Source of the DNA: DASRJW01 sp964567755
Lineage (GTDB): Bacteria > Krumholzibacteriota > Krumholzibacteriia > G020349025
Length of the DNA stretch: 64,000 nucleotides
Reading direction: 5' to 3'
NCBI GenBank assembly: GCA_964567755.1
Contig: CAZMNW010000001.1
Location: forward strand, 1 to 64,000
The translations under genes and the position numbers were made by a program. The notes below the pieces were generated by a model. It was not told the DNA's origin, did no database searches, and was given only the letters and a program-made list of their open reading frames with translations. Positions 1 through 7,521 of the stretch are shown here, piece after piece (the first letter of the stretch is position 1; the number at the start of each line of letters is the position of its first letter).

Positions 1-1596
1 ACACGCAAAGTTTTGCTCGGGCTGCTGGTGGTGTTCACCGCCGTGGCGCTGGCGGACGCTCCGGCATCCGCGCAGCCGAAGCCCAATATCGTCATCATCT
101 GGGGCGATGACATCGGCCAGTCCAACATCAGCGCCTACTCGCACGGGGTGATGGGCTTCAAGACGCCCAACATCGACCGGATTGCCAAGGAAGGCATGCT
201 GTTCACCGACTACTACGCCGAGCAGAGCTGCACCGCCGGCCGGGCATCGTTCATCACCGGCCAGTCCGGTTTGCGCACCGGCTTGACCAAGGTCGGCTTG
301 CCGGGCGCCACCGTAGGGTTGCAAAAGGAAGACCCGACGATTGCTGAATTGTTGAAGGCACAGGGCTATGCCACCGGCCAATTCGGCAAGAACCATCTGG
401 GTGATCGCAATGAGTACCTGCCCACGGTGCACGGCTTTGACGAGTTCTACGGCAACCTCTACCACCTGAACGCCGAGGAAGAGCCGGAACTGCCGGACTA
501 TCCGAAGGAGCCGGCGTTCCGCGCGAAGTTCGGCCCGCGCGGCGTGCTGGACTGCAAGGCCTCGAGCACGGACGATGCGACGGTAGATCCGCGCTTCGGC
601 AAGGTCGGCAAGCAGGTGTGCAAGGACACCGGCCCGCTGACCAAGAAGCGGATGGAGACCGTCGACGATGACGTCGCCAACCGCGCGGTGGACTTCATCC
701 AGCGCCAGAACAAGGCGGGCAAGCCGGCCTTTGTTTGGGTGAATTTCAGCCACATGCATTTCCGCACCCACACGAAGCCGGCGAGCCTCGGTCAGTCGGG
801 GCGCTTCCAGAGCCCGTACCACGACACCATGATCGACCACGACAAGAATGTCGGCCAGGTCCTCAAGGCACTGGATGACCTGGGCATCGCGGACAACACC
901 TTCGTCATGTACAGCACCGACAACGGACCGCACATGAACTCCTGGCCCGATGCAGGCATGACGCCATTCCGCAACGAGAAGAACTCGAACTGGGAAGGCG
1001 CCTACCGGGTGCCGGCCATGGTGCGCTGGCCGGGCAAGATCAAGCCGGGCAGTGTGTCCAACGAGATGGTGGCCCACCACGACTGGCTACCGACCTTCCT
1101 CGCCATAGCTGGCGACACGCAAGTGTCAGACAAGTTGCTCAAGGGCTACAAAGTCGGCAACATGAACTACAAGGTCCACCTCGACGGCTACAATCTCGTG
1201 CCTTACCTGACCGGGCAAGCCCCGAAGAACCCCCGTGAATCGTTCCTGTACGTCAACGATGACCAGCAATTGACCGGCCTGCGCTACGACAACTGGAAAT
1301 TCGTGTTCATGGAGCAGCGGGTTGAGGGAACACTGCGCATCTGGGCAGAGCCGTTCGTGACCTTGCGGGTTCCGAAGATCTTCAACCTCCGGACGGACCC
1401 GTACGAGCGCGCGGACATCACGTCGAATACCTACTATGACTGGCTGTTGGATCACGCCTTCCAGCTCGTTCCTGCGCAGGGCTTCGTGGGCGAGTTCCTG
1501 ATGACGTTCAAGAACTACCCGCAGCGGCAGAAGGCGGCCAGCTTCAACATGGATGAAGTTCTTCAGCAGATGAAGGCAAGCAGCGGGTCGAAGTAG
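1..1596 (+). CDS. Secreted sulfatase (arylsulfatase family), 5' end beyond window
   Basis: The reading frame is open from base 1, so the true start lies upstream of the window; 531 residues are visible. A hydrophobic stretch ending in ASAQ looks like a signal peptide, so the enzyme should be exported. The metal-binding GDD near the mature N-terminus and the sulfatase signature CTAGR (codons from about base 229) are present. The Cys of that motif is the residue converted to formylglycine in type I sulfatases. The family hydrolyses sulfate esters. Length fits a full-size sulfatase lacking only a few N-terminal residues. A perfect hairpin and then a secreted HAD phosphatase follow. The substrate cannot be told from the sequence. 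Confidence 0.92.
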   Translation, partial: TRKVLLGLLVVFTAVALADAPASAQPKPNIVIIWGDDIGQSNISAYSHGVMGFKTPNIDRIAKEGMLFTDYYAEQSCTAGRASFITGQSGLRTGLTKVGLPGATVGLQKEDPTIAELLKAQGYATGQFGKNHLGDRNEYLPTVHGFDEFYGNLYHLNAEEEPELPDYPKEPAFRAKFGPRGVLDCKASSTDDATVDPRFGKVGKQVCKDTGPLTKKRMETVDDDVANRAVDFIQRQNKAGKPAFVWVNFSHMHFRTHTKPASLGQSGRFQSPYHDTMIDHDKNVGQVLKALDDLGIADNTFVMYSTDNGPHMNSWPDAGMTPFRNEKNSNWEGAYRVPAMVRWPGKIKPGSVSNEMVAHHDWLPTFLAIAGDTQVSDKLLKGYKVGNMNYKVHLDGYNLVPYLTGQAPKNPRESFLYVNDDQQLTGLRYDNWKFVFMEQRVEGTLRIWAEPFVTLRVPKIFNLRTDPYERADITSNTYYDWLLDHAFQLVPAQGFVGEFLMTFKNYPQRQKAASFNMDEVLQQMKASSGSK

Positions 1597-1606
1597 CGCG
1601 GACGCG

Positions 1607-1634
1607 GCGGGGCGCTTCATTGGAGGCGCCCCGC
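1607..1634 (+). terminator. GC-rich hairpin after the sulfatase gene
   Basis: Nine-base arms GCGGGGCGC and GCGCCCCGC are perfectly complementary around a 10-base loop. There is no T-run after it, so it may be an attenuator or mRNA-stabilising hairpin rather than a classical terminator. The next gene begins 26 bases later. Confidence 0.5.
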
Positions 1635-1660
1635 TATTCCTGCGCAAAAGGAGTATTCTT

Positions 1661-2650
1661 GTGCAACGTTTTCTCATGAAGAGCCTGCTGGCTGTAACGC
1701 TGCTCGCAAACACGACCTTCGCCGCCGATCCCATGCCGTCCTGGAACGACACCGCGCCGAAGAAGGCCATCATCGCCTTCGTCGACAAGGTCACCAAGGA
1801 AGGCTCGGCCGATTTCGTGCCGCCCGCCGAACGCATCGCCGTCTATGACAACGACGGCACGCTCTGGCCGGAAGCTCCCATGCCGTTTCAGGCGGCGTTC
1901 ATCTTTGACGAAATCAAGCGCCGCGCTCCGAACGAGCCCACGTTCGCCGACGATCCGATGGTGCAGGCTGCCCTTGCGGGCGACATCGCCAAACTCCTCG
2001 AAGGTGAACATCACGACGGCCTGATGCATATCCTTGCGCTCACCCATACGGGGATGACGACCGAGGACTTCCACGCCCGGGTGGAGGCGTGGCTCGCCTC
2101 AGCCAAACACCCGCGCTTCGGCAAGCCCTACGACCAACTCACTTATCAGCCAATGCAGGAACTTTTGCGCTACCTGCGGGCGAATGGTTTCAAAACCTGC
2201 ATCGTTTCGGGTGGCGGCGCAGATTTCATGCGTGTCTGGTCGGAGCGCGTTTATGGCATCCCGCCCGAGCAAGTCGTCGGTTCGACAGGGCGGACGGCAT
2301 TCGAACTGCGCGACAGCGGACCGGTGCTGGTGAAAACGCTCGATTACTTGTTCGTGAACGACAAGGCGGGCAAGCCGGTCGCGATTTGGCAATTCATCGG
2401 CCGCCGGCCCATCGCGTGTTTCGGCAACAGCGACGGTGATCACGCCATGCTGCAATACACCACCATCAACAACCCACGCCCCAGCTTCGGCCTCATCGTC
2501 CACCACACAGACGCCGAACGCGAATACGCCTATGACGCCATCGCGAAGAGCGGCAAGCTTGTCGAAGCCCTGAAGGAAGCACCGCAGCGCGGCTGGAGTG
2601 TTGTGGACATGAAGAATGATTGGAAGCGCATCTTCGCCTTCGAGCAATAG
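1661..2650 (+). CDS. Exported HAD-superfamily phosphatase
   Basis: 329 residues starting at GTG, chosen because AAAAGGAG lies 7 bases upstream; an in-frame ATG five codons later lacks this spacing. The N-terminus is a signal peptide (LLAVTLLANTTFAA), which puts the enzyme in the periplasm or outside. The HAD nucleophile motif reads YDNDGTLW (DxDGT) near residue 65. Conserved Ser/Gly (VSGGG) and a late GNSDGDHAM motif complete the phosphoserine-phosphatase-like HAD core. The family removes phosphate via an aspartyl-phosphate intermediate. It lies 64 bp after the sulfatase and is probably co-transcribed. The substrate is unknown. Confidence 0.88.
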   Translation: MQRFLMKSLLAVTLLANTTFAADPMPSWNDTAPKKAIIAFVDKVTKEGSADFVPPAERIAVYDNDGTLWPEAPMPFQAAFIFDEIKRRAPNEPTFADDPMVQAALAGDIAKLLEGEHHDGLMHILALTHTGMTTEDFHARVEAWLASAKHPRFGKPYDQLTYQPMQELLRYLRANGFKTCIVSGGGADFMRVWSERVYGIPPEQVVGSTGRTAFELRDSGPVLVKTLDYLFVNDKAGKPVAIWQFIGRRPIACFGNSDGDHAMLQYTTINNPRPSFGLIVHHTDAEREYAYDAIAKSGKLVEALKEAPQRGWSVVDMKNDWKRIFAFEQ

Positions 2651-2680
2651 CCAGACCAGGAGAACATAGGCGAGCGAACA

Positions 2681-2696
2681 GCCCGTTGCAGCGGGC
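2681..2696. terminator. Small hairpin between convergent genes
   Basis: GCCCG and CGGGC arms around a short loop sit in the 50-bp gap between the HAD phosphatase (plus) and acetate kinase (minus). The position suggests a bidirectional terminator; the stem is short and there is no T-run. Confidence 0.3.
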
Positions 2697-2700
2697 CACT

Positions 2701-3891
2701 CTACACGCCGCCGCTGAACCGGAGCGTTTTGGCGGTGTGACGGGCAATCACCAGTTCCTCATTCGCGGCAATGACGAAGACGGGAACTGCGCTCTCGGGC
2801 CTGCTGATGCAAGAACCCCCGCGTGCGTTGGCGTCGTCATCGAGGGCCAAGCCCAACCAGGCCGACGCTGCCACCACGCGCTTGCGGATCACCGGCGAGT
2901 TCTCGCCGATTCCGCCGGTGAACACCAGCCCGTCCAGGCCACCGAGGACGGCGGCGAGCGCGCCGATCTCCTGCGTCACGCGATAGACGAAATAATCGAC
3001 GGCCAACCGCGCCTGCGGCTCGGCACTCGCCAGCAGCACGCGCATGTCGCTGCTCGTGCCGGAAATCCCCAGCAAGCCTGAATGCGTGTACAGGAGGCGT
3101 TCGACTTCAGTGGCCGAGAGGCCTCGTTGCTGCAACAAGTATAGAATCACGCCCGGGTCGAGATGGCCGGGACGCGTCCCCATGCACAAGCCATCGAGCG
3201 TGGAAAACCCGAGCGTGGTTTCGACACTGCGGCCGTCGCGGACGGCGCACAGACTCGCGCCGTTGCCCAAGTGCGCCACGAGGATGCGCCCGGACGCGAT
3301 CGCGGGGGCGATGCGCGGCAACGCGTCGACGATGGACTCGTAGGAAAGGCCGTGGAAACCATAGCGCCGCAGTTCTGCCCCGCACACTTCGACCGGCAGT
3401 GGAATCAGTTCACTCACGGGTTCACGATGGCGATGGAATGCCGTATCGAAGCAGGCGACCTGGGGCACGGTGGGGAATCGTTCCTGGATCGCCTCGATGC
3501 CGGCGAGGTTGTCGAGCTGGTGCAATGGAGCGAGCGGCACGAGCGCCCGGAGCCCGGCGAGCGTGGCTACATCGATCCGCATCGGCGTGGAGAATCTGCT
3601 GCCGCCGTGCACGACACGATGCCCTACTGCCGCTGGCGCGAGATCGCGGGCTTCTGCCGCGAGCCAAGAGAAAAGCGCCTCGATCGCATCGCGAGGGGTC
3701 GGAATCGCCGCTGCATCCAGCGTGCGATCGACGAGAATCGACCCGTCGCCATCTTGTGCACGCAATCGGCAGTTGCCCCCAATGCCTTCGATACGGCCAC
3801 GGAGCGTGCATGCAAGTGTCGGCATCCGGAAGACGGAGAGCTTGACGCTGGAAGACCCGGCATTGAGAACGAGGATCGCACGGTCTTGCAT
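2701..3891 (-). CDS. ackA: Acetate kinase
   Basis: 396 residues, the normal length for AckA, which interconverts acetate plus ATP and acetyl phosphate plus ADP in the cytoplasm. The N-terminus carries the ASKHA phosphate-binding motif LNAGSSSVK. The middle holds HLGNGASLCA and the TLGFSTLDGLCMGTRPG segment. Near the C-terminus is FTGGIGENS. No phosphotransacetylase gene is in the window, so the partner must lie elsewhere. The stop of the upstream gene is only 3 bp before this start, which implies co-transcription. Confidence 0.96.
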   Translation of the reverse strand: MQDRAILVLNAGSSSVKLSVFRMPTLACTLRGRIEGIGGNCRLRAQDGDGSILVDRTLDAAAIPTPRDAIEALFSWLAAEARDLAPAAVGHRVVHGGSRFSTPMRIDVATLAGLRALVPLAPLHQLDNLAGIEAIQERFPTVPQVACFDTAFHRHREPVSELIPLPVEVCGAELRRYGFHGLSYESIVDALPRIAPAIASGRILVAHLGNGASLCAVRDGRSVETTLGFSTLDGLCMGTRPGHLDPGVILYLLQQRGLSATEVERLLYTHSGLLGISGTSSDMRVLLASAEPQARLAVDYFVYRVTQEIGALAAVLGGLDGLVFTGGIGENSPVIRKRVVAASAWLGLALDDDANARGGSCISRPESAVPVFVIAANEELVIARHTAKTLRFSGGV

Positions 3892-3894
3892 GCG

Positions 3895-4479
3895 CTACTT
3901 TCCCTTGCGCTCGTGCCACGGCAACAGGCTGGGGGCGCCGCCTATGCCGATCACGGCTGCTTCGAGCACCCTCTTCGCGTCCCCCACCGCGAGCGGCGCG
4001 GAACATCGCACCCTTGTCGCCCACACCGACCACGGTTCCAAGTGTGTCACATGCTTCCCACCCGATGTATGGACCTGCTCCGAGCGGGCCAAGAGCCTGA
4101 TTTCGATTGATTTGGCGGCCGGACCCACGACCTGCATCGATTCGCCGCGATCCAGCGCTCGCCATAGGACTCGCGCCTCGCTCGACAGTGCGCGTGTCTG
4201 CCATTCCTCGCGTACGAGCGCCACCCCCAGAAGTGCCGGCCACAGGCGACGATGCAGAAACGTGACTTTGCCGCCTACCAGCTTGGCCGCGACGACGTCC
4301 GGGTGCGCCTCGAGTGACTCGAGCACCGCGAAGATCCGGTGCGCATCCCGATGCGACCACCAAGACCCGCGCAAGGTTTCGCCGCTCACGATGCGGACGA
4401 CATTGAGCAGCTTCGCATCCTGAAGCAAGGCGAGCCCGTCGCGTTCGATCGCGGTGAGAACACCATCTGTGTCACTCAT
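3895..4479 (-). CDS. Conserved hypothetical protein upstream of ackA
   Basis: Start taken at the ATG giving MSDTDG; an in-frame GTG 15 bases upstream is possible but abuts the GGGAGG sequence. The product is about 194 residues, soluble, with no signal peptide or membrane segment. It is rich in Arg, Trp and hydrophobic residues and has no motif I recognise. Its stop lies 3 bp before the ackA start, so the two are almost certainly one transcript. A role linked to acetate metabolism is only an inference from position. Confidence 0.6.
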   Translation of the reverse strand: MSDTDGVLTAIERDGLALLQDAKLLNVVRIVSGETLRGSWWSHRDAHRIFAVLESLEAHPDVVAAKLVGGKVTFLHRRLWPALLGVALVREEWQTRALSSEARVLWRALDRGESMQVVGPAAKSIEIRLLARSEQVHTSGGKHVTHLEPWSVWATRVRCSAPLAVGDAKRVLEAAVIGIGGAPSLLPWHERKGK

Positions 4480-4564
4480 GCGCCGTCGATGCACCTCCCT
4501 CGGTCCGCATTCAGAGTTTCGCGCGCGCGAAGCGAATGATTGCCCGATGGTGCCTGCTCACGCC

Positions 4565-5809
4565 TCAGGCGGGCGTGGCGTGCTTCCGCAGCACCCAGGT
4601 CGTCATGCAGCGTTGATCCTGCACGATCGTGGTCTTGAGCGGGTCGAGCAAGTCGGCCCCGAGGTCGTGAGCGGCCGACAGGAGCATCGCCTCGTCCACC
4701 AGGTAGCGTTGAGATGAATCGGGCAAGAGGAAACGCCGGCCCTCCAGATGTCGCACGCGGTTCTCCATGCCGATGTTGGACGCCAGTCGGCAGAAGAAGA
4801 GCCCGCCCGGTGCGAGAACGTCCCACATACGGCAAAGCATCGCCCAAAAATGCGCGTCATCGCGAGCGAAATGCAAGACCGCGTTGCTGATCACCACGTC
4901 CACCGAGTGTTTCGGGAACGTCATCGATTCGACGGCCTCGACGCGAAAGTTCGTCGGTGGAAGGTGCGGCGCAATGCTGGCTGCGAGCTCTCTCACTGAC
5001 GCGATGCCCTCGGCGCTCTCGTCGGCTCCGAAGACCTCGCAACCGGAACGAAGCAAGTACATTAGATTGCGGCCGCCACCGCACCCGGCGTCCAAAACAC
5101 GCATGCCGGCCACGATCCGGCCACGCAGGATCTGATCGAAGAGATAAATGTCGATCGAGCCGAACTGCTGTGTCAGGCCCGGCCGGCGATGGGGTCGCTG
5201 CGCCTCTCGATGCCCAGACTCGAGCTGCACTCCCAGCCCGTCCACGACGCGGTTCGCGTACGCGAAGTACGCGGTCACTTGATTCGCGTCGAGGATCTCG
5301 GCGTCGCTCAATCCCGCCGCGCGCAACGGTTCGATGTCTGCGGCGGTCATGTCGGCTGGAGCCCGTGTGAGCCTGAGCGCGTACGCGATCATCGCACGCT
5401 CGCGCGCGGTCGTGAGCGCAGGCAGACCGGTGTCCTGCAGCACATGGGCCACCAGAGCCGCGATGAAAGCGTCGATCTTGGCCTCTGTAGATCGGGATGC
5501 GCGCAGATGCCGAGCCAGACCGGCTCCATGATGGACAATTCAATAGTGGCAGCCGTTGTATACGGAGACGACGACCCCGAGGATCTCACGTTCACGCCCG
5601 CTCAGCCCGGACACGGATCGCGGGTGCATGACAGCCCGATACAGCCGCAAATGGCCGTCGAGAGTCTCGGGGCGCAGACTGTGAACTTTGAGGATGTTGT
5701 CGACGGTCCCAGTCTCGCCGTCGATGCAGGACTGGTAGAGACGCAGCAAGCGCGCCTGCTCCGGATCGCGAGCGGCATCCTCTTCGTCGATCACTTGGAT
5801 CCAGCTCAT
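4565..5809 (-). CDS. Selenoprotein: AhpD/CMD-like domain (CxxU) fused to SAM methyltransferase
   Basis: Read through one in-frame UGA (5542..5540), the product is 414 residues. Residues 1-198 match the AhpD/carboxymuconolactone-decarboxylase-type 'peroxidase-related' family: MSWIQV start, DNILKVHSL, then NGCHY-U-IVHH, ending NRVVDGLGV. The family has NGCHYC followed by HH, so the UGA (codon 90) replaces the second redox cysteine of CxxC. The frame downstream keeps family sequence for 29 codons before any possible restart. Residues about 210-414 are a class I methyltransferase with motif I VLDAGCGGG (238-246). AhpD-type domains use the CxxC pair for thiol-dependent peroxide chemistry; the methyl acceptor is unknown. 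Possible restart at GTG 5452 would make only a methyltransferase with a partial AhpD tail. The alternative reading is a nonsense-mutated pseudogene. Confidence 0.82.
5507..5529 (-). promoter_or_regulatory. Candidate bacterial SECIS element (AhpD-methyltransferase gene)
   Basis: In the mRNA, GAGCC and GGCUC form a perfect 5-bp stem closing a 5-base loop GGUCU. AUG/CAU can extend the stem below a 2-base GG bulge. The loop begins 19 nt after the UGA, inside the 16-37 nt range known for bacterial SECIS. Two G residues open the loop, as SelB recognition requires. The GGUCU string also occurs in the loop of the E. coli fdhF SECIS. The fold was judged by eye. Confidence 0.72.
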
Positions 5810-5896
5810 GAGTCCCCGTCTGCAAGTCACCCGCCGCCTACATGTCCCCCACGGCCGCGACTTGCGTTCATGCTCCTTGCAACCGACGCCCAGCGA

Positions 5897-6313
5897 CTAA
5901 GCGCTGTTCTTGCGCATGTGCTCGACCGACTGCCGCACCAGGGTTTCGAGCGTCCCGAGGTCGATGTCCTCGAGACTCTTGATGTAGAGACACGAGCTCC
6001 CGGTCTTGTACTTGCCCAGTTGCCGCATCAAGTCTGCTTGGCGCGCGAAACCCGACATGACGTACAACGTCAGGTTTTGTTTCCGCGGCGAGAAACCGGA
6101 AAGAAACCAGTCGCCTTCACGCCCACTGGCGTACCGGTAGTGGTAGCTCCCGAACCCGACGATGCTGGTCCCCCACATCTTCGGTTTCGCTTTGGTGACG
6201 CGCTGCATGAGCTTCAGAATCGTGCGGCATTCCTCGCGCCTTTTCGGATCGGCGACCCCGGCGATGAAGTCATCGACGCTTCGGTCATTGGGGCTCGTCT
6301 TCAGTTCCGCCAT
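5897..6313 (-). CDS. DUF1801 family protein
   Basis: 138 residues, cytoplasmic, no signal peptide. The sequence fits the DUF1801 family: DDFIAGVADPKRREEC, then KPKMWGTSIVGFGSYHY, and a C-terminal segment with CLYIKSLEDIDL. The family has a small alpha/beta fold of unsettled function. The start overlaps the decayed 3' end of a dihydrofolate-reductase-like gene, whose ribosome binding site may once have driven both. The downstream neighbour is the AhpD-methyltransferase selenoprotein, 87 bp away. Confidence 0.85.
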   Translation of the reverse strand: MAELKTSPNDRSVDDFIAGVADPKRREECRTILKLMQRVTKAKPKMWGTSIVGFGSYHYRYASGREGDWFLSGFSPRKQNLTLYVMSGFARQADLMRQLGKYKTGSSCLYIKSLEDIDLGTLETLVRQSVEHMRKNSA

Positions 6314-6449
6314 CGTGTCGGCTCCCCGCGTTCCTGGAACAACGCCGGAAATCGATGTCCGGGTCCATCACGATCCAGTCGCTTTCGCCCCGAGGACCGG
6401 CGATGAATCCGTCGAGGCTCATCGCCACTGAAAGACGAACTCTTCTCAT
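6285..6449 (-). pseudogene. N-terminal remnant of a dihydrofolate-reductase-family (RibD C-terminal-like) gene
   Basis: A strong AAGGAGAGG site precedes ATG at 6449. The first ~37 residues (MRRVRLSVAMSLDGFIAGP, then SDWIVMDPDIDF) are typical of the small bacterial dihydrofolate-reductase/RibD-C family. After DIDF the frame becomes unrelated sequence; the neighbouring frame briefly continues ALFQERGE. About three quarters of the expected ~180-residue protein is missing, and the remnant runs into the DUF1801 start. This looks like a deletion plus frameshift. Confidence 0.65.
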
Positions 6450-6521
6450 TGCCTCTCCTTGCCGCACACGACGAGCCATCGGTTTGGGGATTATACTGTT
6501 TCTCCAGACTCCAATCCTTTC

Positions 6522-7211
6522 TCAGGCGCGCGGTCTCCCATGCAGGTGAGCCTGCATCGAACGCCTGGCGGAATGAATGGAGAACGCGCCGTAACACAGC
6601 TTTCGGAGTACCGTGTCCGGCCGTGTGTGCCAACTGGCCCAGCTGAGCGGAGTGTCGCCATTCATGTCTCTGACATCGATCCTCGCCCCCGCATCCACCA
6701 GCAGCTGAATGGTCTCTTCCGTGCCAACCGCCGCTGCACGATGCAGAGGTGTTTCCGCTCTCGTGCGACAATCGCGCATGAAACAACCCGTCTCCGCGGA
6801 CGCCTTCGTCGCCCGATTGGGGTCCGCTCCATGCGCAAGCAGCACTTGGAGGACGAGATCGTGCGCCAGCCGATCGGGCGTACACAAGGCGGCATGGAGC
6901 GGCGTTTCTCCGCTGTCCGGCAAGGCCAGATTCACGTCGGCTCCGTGCTCGAGCAAGAATTGGCACAGTTGCCAGTGTCCATGGAATGCGGCTGCGTGGA
7001 GATCGCGGTTCGCGCCCAACGAGTCGAGCGACTCACCGTTCGCCAGTAGGAACCGGATGGCACTGACATCGCCATAGTAAGCGCACCACCGGATCAGCGT
7101 CACCCCGTCCTTGTCGGTGGTTGTGGCGGAATGGCCCGCGGACAGGTAGTCGAACACCAAGTCGGTTCGTCCATCTGCAATGCGATCGAGCACTTGTGCT
7201 CCTTCCATCAC
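6522..7211 (-). CDS. Ankyrin-repeat protein
   Basis: 229 residues, no signal peptide. At least four ankyrin units can be read: DKDGVTLIRWCAYYGDVSAI, DLHAAAFHGHWQLCQFLLEH, SGETPLHAALC and AETPLHRAAAVGTEETIQLL, each followed by the usual GAxxx(N/D) turn. A last unit reads MNGDTPLSWASW. Ankyrin proteins act as protein-protein interaction scaffolds. The binding partner cannot be inferred. Start ATG ATG GAA; the second ATG is equally possible. Confidence 0.85.
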   Translation of the reverse strand: MMEGAQVLDRIADGRTDLVFDYLSAGHSATTTDKDGVTLIRWCAYYGDVSAIRFLLANGESLDSLGANRDLHAAAFHGHWQLCQFLLEHGADVNLALPDSGETPLHAALCTPDRLAHDLVLQVLLAHGADPNRATKASAETGCFMRDCRTRAETPLHRAAAVGTEETIQLLVDAGARIDVRDMNGDTPLSWASWHTRPDTVLRKLCYGAFSIHSARRSMQAHLHGRPRA

Positions 7212-7233
7212 GATCCAGCCAACCGACCGTCAG

Positions 7234-7431
7234 TCAGCTGCTCGGGCAGAGGCTTCCAAGCTCCGGCCTCGGAATGGTCCCCGTGGAGTCCTGCATGATG
7301 TCGAAGACCGATGGGTTGGGCAGACCGTCGGTCACCGTGTACGTGTGCACGTGGTAGCGCTGCGCCAGGGCGCAGGGCGCGCCGAGGAGCAGGATCGCGC
7401 CCAGACAGCAGGCAGCCATTTTAGCGCCCAT
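7234..7431 (-). pseudogene. 5' fragment of a two-component-regulator propeller protein
   Basis: 65 residues: a signal peptide (ACCLGAILLLGAPCALAQ) followed by YTVTDGLPNPSVFDIMQDS. This matches the first blade signature of two-component-regulator propeller sensors (YTxxDGLPxxxVxxIxQDxxG). The expected continuation (xWxxTxxG) is absent and the frame ends after 15 unrelated residues. Proteins of that family are usually 700-1000 residues or more, so this is a truncated remnant. The stop is not in a cysteine-like context and is not a Sec candidate. Confidence 0.55.
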
Positions 7432-7521
7432 GATGCCCGAACGCTGTCACCGAGCCAGTCGCGGGTCAAGGGGATTCGAGTTGGTCGGTGGCGTCCGATC
7501 CCCATCACCACGCTCCTCTGC

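Noticed and set aside
6285..6287. UGA ending the dihydrofolate-reductase remnant as a Sec codon
   Set aside because: The protein frame is already lost about 15 codons before the stop, so it is a deletion and frameshift remnant.
7234..7236. UGA ending the propeller remnant as a third Sec codon
   Set aside because: The residues before it do not match the family any more, there is no Cys expected at this place, and the downstream frame is not propeller-like.
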